Shown one piece after another: positions 35,670 to 42,670 of a stretch of 64,000 nucleotides of DNA. This DNA is from a virus. Below the pieces are notes generated by a model. The model made no database searches and had not been told where the DNA came from. It saw only the letters and a list, made by a program, of their open reading frames with translations. Where the stretch lies: positions 1 to 64,000 of the IMG/VR virus record IMGVR_UViG_3300025769_010106, one strand, 5' to 3'. Position numbers and translations under genes: made by a program. Each line of letters opens with the position of its first letter. Positions within the stretch are counted from its first letter, which is position 1.

Positions 35670-36227
35670 ATGAAAACCATCTGGGTTAGACATGGTGAGT
35701 CAGAATATAATGCCAAAAACTTAGCAACAGGCTGGCATGATCCTCTACTCACAGAGAAAGGCATAAACCAAGCAGCAAAAACTGCTAAAGAACTTGCTAA
35801 TCGTTATCAGTCAGTTGATAGCATCCATTGCAGTGATTTAAAAAGAGCTGCACAAACAGCAAGTATCATCGTTCAATTAACTCCATGGTTTGTTGATGTT
35901 AAAATTGATCCAAGGCTTAGGGAACGTGATTATGGTACTTGGTCTGGTTGCGATAAAAATCAAAATAAACTAAGTGTGGGTCAAGAACAATATTTAGCCA
36001 TAAGGAGAGGTTGGAAAACAGCACCGCCTGAAGGCGAAAGTCTCGAACAAACCTCAGTAAGGGTAGCAGACTATTTGGACAATATAGAACAAAGTAATGT
36101 TCCAATTATTTTTGTATGTCACGGAAATACTATAAGAGCAGCAAGTGTAATTTTTGGTAAAAATACACCGGAATCTGTTGTAGACTGGGAAATAGAGACT
36201 GGAGGTTTCGTAGAATGGGAATACTAG
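35670..36227 (+). CDS. Histidine phosphatase superfamily protein
   Basis: 185 residues. WVRHGESEYN carries the catalytic His after R; CSDLKRAAQTA, RERDYGTWSG and CHGNTIRA are the family's other motifs. Could act as a phosphoglycerate mutase-like or nucleotide/sugar phosphatase. Starts 33 bp after queE and overlaps the next gene by 13 bp. Confidence 0.88.
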   Translation: MKTIWVRHGESEYNAKNLATGWHDPLLTEKGINQAAKTAKELANRYQSVDSIHCSDLKRAAQTASIIVQLTPWFVDVKIDPRLRERDYGTWSGCDKNQNKLSVGQEQYLAIRRGWKTAPPEGESLEQTSVRVADYLDNIEQSNVPIIFVCHGNTIRAASVIFGKNTPESVVDWEIETGGFVEWEY

Positions 36228-36583
36228 ACGACGCAAAACGTGCTATGGGTTTAGGTAAAGCTAAACGGGTTGAGGAACCTAAGCCACGGGCACCCAAGAA
36301 ATCAGATAAGGAAATCGCTACAGAAAAGGGTGAACCATGGGTTAGTGTCCTTAGTGTAGAAGTTGATCAGGAAAATCCTGGTAATGGTGCTTTTGAATTA
36401 GACTGGAACGAACCTTTTATTAAACTACTTTGGAAAAAAGGTTACCGTGACGAGAATGAAAACGATATGGTAGATCGTTGGTTCCAGGATGTATGCCGAC
36501 ACGTAGTTATGGAAAGCTACGAAAAAGATCAAGCTATGGTTACTCGTAACGACTTAGGTGATGGCAGGACTGAGTACAGATGA
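36215..36583 (+). CDS. Conserved small phage protein
   Basis: 122 residues. Lys/Pro-rich N-terminal third, then FELDWNEPFIKLLWKKGY and DMVDRWFQDVC. I recall the second part from marine T4-like phages, function unknown. Stop overlaps the ATG of the short membrane protein at 36580. Confidence 0.75.
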   Translation: MGILDDAKRAMGLGKAKRVEEPKPRAPKKSDKEIATEKGEPWVSVLSVEVDQENPGNGAFELDWNEPFIKLLWKKGYRDENENDMVDRWFQDVCRHVVMESYEKDQAMVTRNDLGDGRTEYR

Positions 36584-36756
36584 TCCGAGCTGTACCTCGT
36601 CAAGTAGCAAGGAACTATCTCAATACAATGGGCATGAGTTGGCTTATAACAGGTATGATTTTTGGTTCTCTATTAAGTCCCATGGGACTGGTTATCCTTA
36701 CACTTCTAACTGACTGGTGTTGGTGGAGAGTGTTCAAACACGCAAACAATCTATGA
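36580..36756 (+). CDS. Short membrane protein (58 residues)
   Basis: An ATG at 36580 overlaps the upstream TGA (ATGA), and the TGA at 36754-36756 overlaps the next gene's ATG. One or two helices (SWLITGMIFGSLLSPMGLVI) and a basic/aromatic tail (CWWRVFKHANNL). It fills an otherwise empty 170 bp gap with perfect coupling at both ends, which supports it being real. Confidence 0.7.
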   Translation: MIRAVPRQVARNYLNTMGMSWLITGMIFGSLLSPMGLVILTLLTDWCWWRVFKHANNL

Positions 36757-37511
36757 AAATATATCTAAACGGTGATAGTCACACTGCTGGTGCGGCAACA
36801 TACAAAAATTATTGCTTTGCTAATGATGATCCTGAGTATAGTCATCTAGGAGAGCTAGCTCATCCTAAATGTTTACAACTAAGTTATGGTTATGTCCTAG
36901 CAAAAATATTGAATGCTGAATTTTTTTGCGAAGCAATAAGTGCTAGTAGTAACTCTCGTATACTTAGAAAAACCAACGAATTCCTCAATAAGAAACTGGG
37001 CGGTGAGTTAATTGTTGTAATTGGCTGGAGTACATGGGAACGTGAGGAATGGCTGTACAATGACAACTACTACCAAGTAAATGGCAGTGGCACTGATATG
37101 GTTCCTAGAGAACTTGAAGAACAATACAAACAATGGGTGACTGAGCAAACTCGCAACAATATTTACAGTAAGTCATTAGAGTGGCACGATAAAATATATG
37201 AGTTACACAAACACCTAGACTCCAGAAATATTAAGCACTTGTTTTTTAACAGTTACGCCCACTTCCACAAAGTTCCTGAATTGGATTGGCATGGCTGTTA
37301 TTTGGATCCATACTCATCGGAAGGAACATATTGGAACTGGTGTAAGAATCAGGGATACAAATTACAGGATGATGTATCACATTACGGAAAAGATGCTCAT
37401 ATTGCCTGGGCAAAGTTTTTATTACACAGGTTGACAGATACGACAAACAGTAGTAGTATAGTAACTGTTAGATCAGCTAACATTAATAGAACTTTGCGAG
37501 TAAAAAAATGA
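36753..37511 (+). CDS. SGNH/GDSL hydrolase-like protein
   Basis: 252 residues from the ATG at 36753. Block I is LNGDSHTAGA with the nucleophile Ser, SSNSRIL may be block II/III, and HYGKDAHIAWA gives the C-terminal DxxH pair. SGNH enzymes hydrolyse esters, often acyl groups on sugars. A second SGNH-like protein lies in the radical SAM array at 56222. Overlaps the RNase H gene by ATGA. Confidence 0.7.
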   Translation: MKIYLNGDSHTAGAATYKNYCFANDDPEYSHLGELAHPKCLQLSYGYVLAKILNAEFFCEAISASSNSRILRKTNEFLNKKLGGELIVVIGWSTWEREEWLYNDNYYQVNGSGTDMVPRELEEQYKQWVTEQTRNNIYSKSLEWHDKIYELHKHLDSRNIKHLFFNSYAHFHKVPELDWHGCYLDPYSSEGTYWNWCKNQGYKLQDDVSHYGKDAHIAWAKFLLHRLTDTTNSSSIVTVRSANINRTLRVKK

Positions 37512-38518
37512 CTACATATTTGCTAGTAGATACAGCAAACACTTTTTTTAGGGCAAGGCATGCAGCTCATCGAGCGGCAGATCAATGGACCCGCTTGGGT
37601 TTTGCTATGCATGTAACTATGAGCGCAGTAAACAAAGCATGGCGTATAGCAGAAGCTGATCATGTGGTATTTGCACTCGAGGGCAGGAGTTGGCGTAAAG
37701 ACTATTATGAACCTTACAAAAAGAACCGTAAGGTAAAGTATGAAGCTCTTACAGAAGCAGAGCAGGAAGAAGATAATCTGTTCTGGGAAACATACGACGA
37801 GCTTACTACATTCCTTAAAGATAGTTCAAATTGCAGTGTCTTACGATGCGAGGTTGCAGAAGCAGATGATATTATTGCACGTTGGATTGATATGCATCCT
37901 AACGATAATCATGTAATTGTTAGCAGTGATACTGACTTTGTTCAGCTAGTTAGTGAGAACGTTCGTCAATACAACGGTATCCAAAATCACATGATTACTA
38001 TTGAAGGTGTGTTTGATGATTACGGTAAGCCTGTAAAGGACAAAAAGACAGGCGAGCCTAAGGAAGTGCCTAATCCTGAGTGGCTGTTGTTTGAAAAGTG
38101 TATGCGTGGTGATAGCACTGACAATGTATTCAGTGCTTATCCTGGTGTACGTAAAAAAGGCACTAAGAACAAGGTTGGTTTGCTGGAAGCATTTGAAGAT
38201 CGTGCTAGCAAAGGCTACAACTGGAATAATATGATGCTACAGCGTTGGACAGATCACAACGGTGAGGAACATCGTGTACTAGATGATTATGAGCGTAATC
38301 GCACACTAGTGGATCTTACTGCTCAACCTACTGAGATTAAAGATTTTGTTGATAACACAATCCGTGAACAAATGGATACTAAAACTAACAAGATGGTTGG
38401 TGCTAAGTTCCTCAAGTTCTGCGGCAAATATGAACTGAATAGGATTGCTGAAGATGTTACAAAATATGCAGAGTGGTTACAAAGTGGATACAATGCTACA
38501 AGCAATACCCATAGTTAA
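37508..38518 (+). CDS. rnh: 5'-3' exonuclease / RNase H (T4 Rnh-like, FEN family)
   Basis: 336 residues (T4 RNase H is 305). Acidic metal ligands are visible: D8 in LLVDTANTFF, AEADDIIAR, SSDTDFVQL, and RGDSTDNVF. These match the FEN/PIN superfamily enzyme that removes RNA primers from lagging-strand fragments. A helical tail follows. Starts by ATGA overlap; ends inside the next gene. Confidence 0.9.
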   Translation: MTTYLLVDTANTFFRARHAAHRAADQWTRLGFAMHVTMSAVNKAWRIAEADHVVFALEGRSWRKDYYEPYKKNRKVKYEALTEAEQEEDNLFWETYDELTTFLKDSSNCSVLRCEVAEADDIIARWIDMHPNDNHVIVSSDTDFVQLVSENVRQYNGIQNHMITIEGVFDDYGKPVKDKKTGEPKEVPNPEWLLFEKCMRGDSTDNVFSAYPGVRKKGTKNKVGLLEAFEDRASKGYNWNNMMLQRWTDHNGEEHRVLDDYERNRTLVDLTAQPTEIKDFVDNTIREQMDTKTNKMVGAKFLKFCGKYELNRIAEDVTKYAEWLQSGYNATSNTHS

Positions 38519-38954
38519 TAATAAGTTCTGGATTATAGAACGTAATGGTCAGAAGGTAGGCACCTTACGACTAGGCAAAGAATATGTCCTAACAGTCCAG
38601 GATAAAAATGCACGGTATCCAGATCTAAACAGTTTGCTTGAAAAGCTGGACATCAACTTTGAACAGTCTAAACAGCTAGAAAATAAAAGTAAATCTAAAG
38701 AGTTTGATGTACATGGATTTCCTTGTAAGACTAAACCATATAATGATATTTTTGATCTAAAGCGTAAACTACCATTGTACACTAAAACTGAAAAAAGCCA
38801 GAGCTTTTATTGTGCTGGTTACTATGGCATACACTTTGACAATGGATGGGTAAGAGCATACTGTCCCAAGCTAATCACACTGAGTAGAAATGAATTCATA
38901 GGCCCATTCAAAGATAAATTGGAAATGCTAGAACAGATTAAGGCAAAATCTTAA
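38493..38954 (+). CDS. Conserved T4-like phage protein, unknown function
   Basis: 153 residues from the ATG at 38493 inside the end of rnh; the longer frame from 38445 is less likely. NNKFWIIERNGQKVGTLRL and FYCAGYYGIHFDNGWVRAYCPKL look conserved; I recall such proteins beside rnh in marine T4-like phages. Role unknown. Confidence 0.75.
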   Translation: MLQAIPIVNNKFWIIERNGQKVGTLRLGKEYVLTVQDKNARYPDLNSLLEKLDINFEQSKQLENKSKSKEFDVHGFPCKTKPYNDIFDLKRKLPLYTKTEKSQSFYCAGYYGIHFDNGWVRAYCPKLITLSRNEFIGPFKDKLEMLEQIKAKS

Positions 38955-39169
38955 TGGCAAGGCTACCCTCTCTAATTAACTTGGACACCTTTATTACTAA
39001 GTGTACTAACAATAAAGCGGATCAATTGGTTATTAGTAAGGCTGACTCTATTAAGTTAGTAAACGATTATAAGCGATTGTTAACATATATTACTGAATTA
39101 CAGGCCCTAGTGATACAAGAAAGGGCAGGAAATGAGGTCACAGTGGAAATCAAGTCACCAGACTTTTAA
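38954..39169 (+). CDS. Small helical phage protein
   Basis: 71 residues, TAATG-coupled start. Mostly helical with a coiled-coil-like stretch (LVNDYKRLLTYITELQALV). It resembles short unassigned proteins next to rnh in T4-like phages. Confidence 0.7.
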   Translation: MARLPSLINLDTFITKCTNNKADQLVISKADSIKLVNDYKRLLTYITELQALVIQERAGNEVTVEIKSPDF

Positions 39170-39188
39170 AATATGGTACTATTTTTCT

Positions 39189-39196
39189 GATAAATA
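39189..39196 (+). promoter_or_regulatory. Late-type promoter box GATAAATA
   Basis: GATAAATA 28 bp before the ATG at 39225, in the only gap of this stretch. The spacing fits a T4 late-type promoter; one mismatch to the consensus. Confidence 0.4.
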
Positions 39197-39224
39197 ATAA
39201 TACGTTATTAGTCAGGAAAATCAA

Positions 39225-39524
39225 ATGAGCAGACCTAAGCCTAATGTTCTGTTAGAAAAAGTAGATAAAGAATCCTATAAAGTAGAGCAAGTGCTTGCTA
39301 GTGAAGGTGTATGGAGCGTATTCTATCAAGATAGTCCTATCAATCTAAAAAGCGGAAATCTACTTATAAACTATCCTGGTCCAAAGTACAAAAAGGTTAA
39401 CTTTAGTAATCCAGGTCATGCTATAAATCTTTGTAAAAAACTAAATCACCAGTTTCAGACTGCTGACTTTACTGTTATCTTACTAGGTACAGGCGAGATA
39501 GTTTATAAAGAAGATGCCAAGTAA
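39225..39524 (+). CDS. Hypothetical protein, first of three related-looking small genes
   Basis: 99 residues, basic, beta-rich (LLINYPGPKYKKVNF). An AGGAAAA ribosome site precedes it. Overlaps the next gene by 11 bp. No family recognised. Confidence 0.65.
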   Translation: MSRPKPNVLLEKVDKESYKVEQVLASEGVWSVFYQDSPINLKSGNLLINYPGPKYKKVNFSNPGHAINLCKKLNHQFQTADFTVILLGTGEIVYKEDAK

Positions 39525-39885
39525 GAAACAATATACAGATATTTTTTTAAAAAACGCTGAACACACTCGAATACCCAAAGGTACCGAGATGGTATTCTTT
39601 TGGAAAAATGTAAGAGAGACTGGCGGGCTTAGACTTACTGATTTAGGTTATAAGTGTTTAGTAGAGGATCTGCAACTCAAAACCTATGAGTTACAATTAT
39701 GGAACAAAGACAGTCATATAGATGTAAACTATAAGTTCCTATTAGATCTAGATAAACATTTGAATGTGCCATATTATGTTAGAATAGGAAGGTGGCCTGT
39801 TGTAACTCTCTTTGATGAGCAAACTTATTTTTGGGCCACGCTGCATGGTGATTTTCAGAGGTTCTTAGATGGATACAAAATTTGA
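39514..39885 (+). CDS. Hypothetical protein
   Basis: 123 residues, basic, with KGTEMVFFWKNVRETGGLRL and many aromatic residues. Overlaps both neighbours, so these three genes form one unit. No motif recognised. Confidence 0.65.
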   Translation: MPSKKQYTDIFLKNAEHTRIPKGTEMVFFWKNVRETGGLRLTDLGYKCLVEDLQLKTYELQLWNKDSHIDVNYKFLLDLDKHLNVPYYVRIGRWPVVTLFDEQTYFWATLHGDFQRFLDGYKI

Positions 39886-40180
39886 ACTTAACTATATAAA
39901 GTCAATTTATGACAGCAAGTGGCGTTATTTAGTTAATATATGGTTTGATGACTTTGGTTATCTAACAACAAAAACTATCAGAGAAAACTTACTAAAAATA
40001 ATGCTTGATCTTTACGGAAAACAAGACATCAACTGGAGTATACGTTGGACTAGTGCTGGTGCTGATATCAGATTTGTCAATGATTGCGATGCGGGTAGTT
40101 TTATTATGTTTTATACTGACACCAAAGATTCGGATCGCTGGTATAGAAACAATAGTAGTTACGTTGGTAGAGGGCACTAA
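39869..40180 (+). CDS. Hypothetical protein
   Basis: 103 residues. Similar in style to the preceding gene (aromatic, mixed alpha/beta: DINWSIRWTSAGADIRFV). Overlaps it by 17 bp and is followed by a hairpin terminator. No family recognised. Confidence 0.65.
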   Translation: MDTKFELNYIKSIYDSKWRYLVNIWFDDFGYLTTKTIRENLLKIMLDLYGKQDINWSIRWTSAGADIRFVNDCDAGSFIMFYTDTKDSDRWYRNNSSYVGRGH

Positions 40181-40217
40181 ATTTAGCAATAGTATGCAAA
40201 TTCTAAGAAAAAACAAC

Positions 40218-40240
40218 CGCAGAAATCTGCGATTTTTATT
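40218..40240 (+). terminator. Probable rho-independent terminator
   Basis: Stem CGCAG/CTGCG with AAAT loop (40218-40231) followed by ATTTTTATTT. It ends the 37508-40180 unit just before the early-like promoter region. A second dyad (CCATTTT/AAAATGG) lies at 40270-40291, next to the promoter. Confidence 0.65.
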
Positions 40241-40284
40241 TCCTTATTTTTCAATAGGTTATTAAAACACCATTTTTTGTAGCC

Positions 40285-40345
40285 AAAATGGTTGACTATC
40301 TGGGTAGTCGTGCTATTATAAAGCATAAGTTGGAAATGAGGAGAG
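40285..40345 (+). repeat. Promoter-leader repeat, copy 1
   Basis: A 61 bp stretch that recurs at 40622-40682 with one mismatch (40323 against 40660). It contains a full promoter and ribosome site, and ends just before the start codon. Confidence 0.9.
40292..40319 (+). promoter_or_regulatory. Sigma70-like promoter TTGACT-16-TATTAT, copy 1
   Basis: -35 TTGACT (40292-40297), -10 TATTAT (40314-40319). A dyad GACTA/TAGTC (40294-40309) overlaps the -35 and spacer, a possible operator. Drives the gene at 40352. Confidence 0.75.
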
Positions 40346-40351
40346 CAAACT

Positions 40352-40615
40352 ATGCAAAACATTACTTTTCCGTTCACCGTTACACTAGCAGGCGACAGCA
40401 TTTGGGACTATGAGGGTCCGCAAACTGTTACAGTCTCAGACATCGCTGTACACGAGGATGAGGACTACAAGATGATCGACGTAGTACACGATACAACGTG
40501 GGAGATCTACACAGACAGTGGCTTTGAGGCCGCAATTAGCAAAGCACTTGGCTATGAGGTGCAATTTACAGAGCAAGGTATGCAACAAAACGGCATGGCC
40601 TCTATGGAAGCATAG
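40352..40615 (+). CDS. Small early protein, unknown function
   Basis: 87 residues, acidic (DIAVHEDEDYKMIDVVHDT). Expressed from the copy 1 promoter with a GAGGAGAG ribosome site. It shares no clear sequence with the protein from copy 2. Likely a host-takeover type small protein, by context only. Confidence 0.7.
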   Translation: MQNITFPFTVTLAGDSIWDYEGPQTVTVSDIAVHEDEDYKMIDVVHDTTWEIYTDSGFEAAISKALGYEVQFTEQGMQQNGMASMEA

Positions 40616-40621
40616 CATAAA

Positions 40622-40682
40622 AAAATGGTTGACTATCTGGGTAGTCGTGCTATTATAAAACATAAGTTGGAAATGAGGAGAG
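40622..40682 (+). repeat. Promoter-leader repeat, copy 2
   Basis: Second copy of the 61 bp promoter cassette, 337 bp after copy 1, identical at 60 of 61 positions. The identity includes promoter, leader and ribosome site and stops before the coding region. Confidence 0.9.
40629..40656 (+). promoter_or_regulatory. Sigma70-like promoter TTGACT-16-TATTAT, copy 2
   Basis: -35 TTGACT (40629-40634), -10 TATTAT (40651-40656), with the same overlapping GACTA/TAGTC dyad. Drives the gene at 40688. Confidence 0.75.
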
Positions 40683-40687
40683 TAGAT

Positions 40688-40978
40688 ATGGCTATCATGT
40701 ACACCCTTCGAGTTTGGGAGCCGAAAGAGTGGAGAGTTCACATTGCTAAGGGCCCAGTAGCAAAAGGCCACGATAATACTTGGATGGTGCAAAAAGGGCA
40801 GTCCAAGATAGTGAGGTCTGAGACCCTTCCTATGGAAGAAGCTTTTGCTGCCGCTAAAGAAGAGCTCGCACGGTTCAATACAGTTGAGCTCTCATGGTTT
40901 GACACGAACTGGGGCCACGACGGCACTGGGTTCGTAGACGATAGAGTCACTGTAGGTCAGTTAAGCGAACTGGGTTGA
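40688..40978 (+). CDS. Small early protein, unknown function
   Basis: 96 residues from the ATG at 40688, directly after GAGGAGAG; the longer frame from 40625 would run through the promoter. Contains TLRVWEPKEWRVHIAKG and a helical middle (PMEEAFAAAKEELARF). No family recognised. Confidence 0.7.
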   Translation: MAIMYTLRVWEPKEWRVHIAKGPVAKGHDNTWMVQKGQSKIVRSETLPMEEAFAAAKEELARFNTVELSWFDTNWGHDGTGFVDDRVTVGQLSELG

Positions 40979-41033
40979 CAGGATGTCTATTTTTTCCATG
41001 GGTGATGTGGTTACGTTTAACAATGTAAAACGG

Positions 41034-41061
41034 TTGACACATAGCACAAATGTGTTATGTT
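41034..41061 (+). promoter_or_regulatory. Sigma70-like promoter with internal palindrome
   Basis: -35 TTGACA (41034-41039), 16 bp, -10 TATGTT (41056-41061). A near-perfect palindrome ACATAGCAC-AAAT-GTGTTATGT fills the spacer (41039-41060), likely a repressor or activator site for the MoxR gene. Confidence 0.65.
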
Positions 41062-41089
41062 TAGATATTAGTTAAACAAGGAGAAAGAA

Positions 41090-42202
41090 ATGGCAGACAT
41101 TGTTAGTGCCCGTACTGTTACTCTTGCAGAAGCCGAGAATCGTATCGTTCGTGCTTTCCGCAATAAACTTCCGGTTTTCCTCTGGGGGCCTCCGGGTGTA
41201 GGTAAGAGCGAGCTTATGGCTGGTATTGCTAACAAGGGTATCCTGGGCAATGCTACACTGGTAGATATCCGTGTTGCGCTCATGGAGCCTACAGACCTGC
41301 GTGGCATGCCTTTCCTTAGCAAGAAGCAGGATAACATGCTCTGGGCACCTCCAGTGGATCTGCCCAGCGAAGAGATGGCTGCTGAGTATGATACTGTCAT
41401 CCTGTTCCTGGATGAAATGAACGCGGCTGCTCCTGCGGTGCAGGCTGCTGCCTACCAGCTGATCCTCAACCGTCGCATTGGCACTTATAAGTTGCCCGAG
41501 AATGTGGTGATTGTTGCCGCAGGTAACCGTGAGAGCGACAAGGGCGTTACCTACCGTATGCCCACTCCGCTGGCTAACCGCTTCGTCCACCTTGAAGTCC
41601 GTGCGGACTATGAAAGCTGGCTGAACTGGGCTGTTAACAACCAGATCAGCGAGGATGTGGTGGGTTATATCAGCTTCGCCAAGCAGGATCTCATGGACTT
41701 TGATCCTCGCGCTAGCGGCCGCTCGTTTGCTACACCGCGTAGCTGGACTTATGTCAGCCGCTTCCTGGAGGACGATACGATCTCTGATAGCGAACTTACT
41801 GACCTGGTCAGCGGTTGCGTGGGTGAGGGTGTTGCGATTAAGTTCATGGCGCACCGTAAGGTTGCCAAGGACATGCCGCACCCCAAGGATATCCTTGCTG
41901 GTAAGGTTAAGGAGCTCAAGATTAAGGAAATCAGCGCCCAGTATGCCCTGACTATTGGCATGTGCTACGAGCTCAAGAATGCCTACGATGACTTTGGTAA
42001 GAAGGACAGTAAGCGGTGGCACGAGATGGCTGACAACTTCTTCCGGTTCATGATGGATTTCTTCCCCACGGAGATGACTGTTATGGGTGCCCGTACAGCA
42101 ATCGCCAACTATAGCTTGCCCTTTCAACCCAACAAGCTTACTCACTTTAAGGAGTTCTTTGACCGGTTTGGCAAGTATGTTGTTAAGGCTTCAGAATTCT
42201 AA
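41090..42202 (+). CDS. MoxR-type AAA+ ATPase
   Basis: 370 residues. Walker A GPPGVGKS (33-40), Walker B ILFLDEMN (D108, E109), sensor 1 VAAGNRE, and TPLANRFVHLEV near sensor 2. MoxR ATPases work as chaperones that insert metals or activate partner complexes, usually with a VWA protein such as that at 42671. Strong GGAGAAAG ribosome site and its own promoter. Visibly GC-richer than neighbours (57% in 41821-41880 against 40% in 40081-40140), with codon use to match. Confidence 0.92.
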   Translation: MADIVSARTVTLAEAENRIVRAFRNKLPVFLWGPPGVGKSELMAGIANKGILGNATLVDIRVALMEPTDLRGMPFLSKKQDNMLWAPPVDLPSEEMAAEYDTVILFLDEMNAAAPAVQAAAYQLILNRRIGTYKLPENVVIVAAGNRESDKGVTYRMPTPLANRFVHLEVRADYESWLNWAVNNQISEDVVGYISFAKQDLMDFDPRASGRSFATPRSWTYVSRFLEDDTISDSELTDLVSGCVGEGVAIKFMAHRKVAKDMPHPKDILAGKVKELKIKEISAQYALTIGMCYELKNAYDDFGKKDSKRWHEMADNFFRFMMDFFPTEMTVMGARTAIANYSLPFQPNKLTHFKEFFDRFGKYVVKASEF

Positions 42203-42225
42203 TAGTAAAGTGGCTCCTCCTCGTA

Positions 42226-42293
42226 ACCCTGGTAGCAGTCTGGCTACCAGGGTGCACGTCGGAAAAGTATTGCACCTTGGGATGTGGCAATAC
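42226..42293 (+). other. Two strong hairpins between moxR and the next gene
   Basis: Hairpin 1 is an 11 bp perfect stem (42226-42236 with 42243-42253, loop of 6). Hairpin 2 is a 7 bp stem (42267-42273 with 42287-42293, loop of 13). No T run follows, so these are not ordinary terminators. They could be RNA stability, processing or protein-binding structures. They occupy most of the 141 bp gap. Confidence 0.6.
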
Positions 42294-42343
42294 CAACTTA
42301 ACAAGACCTCCACAATACGATCAAACGGTAACAAAGAATAACG

Positions 42344-42622
42344 ATGATGCAAGAATTAACTCTCTCTGAGGACTTCGCAATTTGGTGGAAGATGCAGAAA
42401 TATGAGGATAGGAATATCCCTGCTCGCAAATTTGGTGACCAAAAGATAGTAGTTCGTAATGCTAGCAATAGCGGCTGGCCAGGTGAACAAAAAGATGTGC
42501 ACTACTGGGTAGAACTAGAAAACGGTTACGCAGTAGGGATGCGTCATGGTCGAGGACCTAGCGAAACACGCAGGGCAAAATATGCTGAATTTCCAGTAGT
42601 TTTTATGGGTAAAAACGGTTGA
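42344..42622 (+). CDS. Small hypothetical protein between MoxR and VWA genes
   Basis: 92 residues. Contains FAIWWKMQKYED, HYWVELENGYAVGMRHGRG and a basic C-terminus. No family. Its placement between the two halves of the MoxR-VWA pair suggests a partner, by context only. Ends over the -35 of the next promoter. Confidence 0.65.
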   Translation: MMQELTLSEDFAIWWKMQKYEDRNIPARKFGDQKIVVRNASNSGWPGEQKDVHYWVELENGYAVGMRHGRGPSETRRAKYAEFPVVFMGKNG

Positions 42623-42646
42623 CAGACACTATTTGTGTGTTAATAT
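42619..42646 (+). promoter_or_regulatory. Sigma70-like promoter TTGACA-16-TAATAT
   Basis: -35 TTGACA (42619-42624), -10 TAATAT (42641-42646). An ACAC/GTGT dyad at 42626-42638 lies in the spacer, similar in place to the palindrome in the MoxR promoter. Drives the VWA gene. Confidence 0.7.
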
Positions 42647-42670
42647 AAACATATAAAAGGAGTGAACTGC

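Noticed and set aside
40975-41006. A TTGACA at the end of the gene at 40688 as a promoter
   Set aside because: No -10-like hexamer lies 16-18 bp downstream (sequence there is CCATGGGT-like), and a better promoter exists at 41034.
41072-42145. A 357-residue open frame antisense to the MoxR gene
   Set aside because: It mirrors a GC-rich gene with clear AAA+ motifs; its translation has no motifs and no ribosome site. It is a by-product of the codon use of the MoxR gene.
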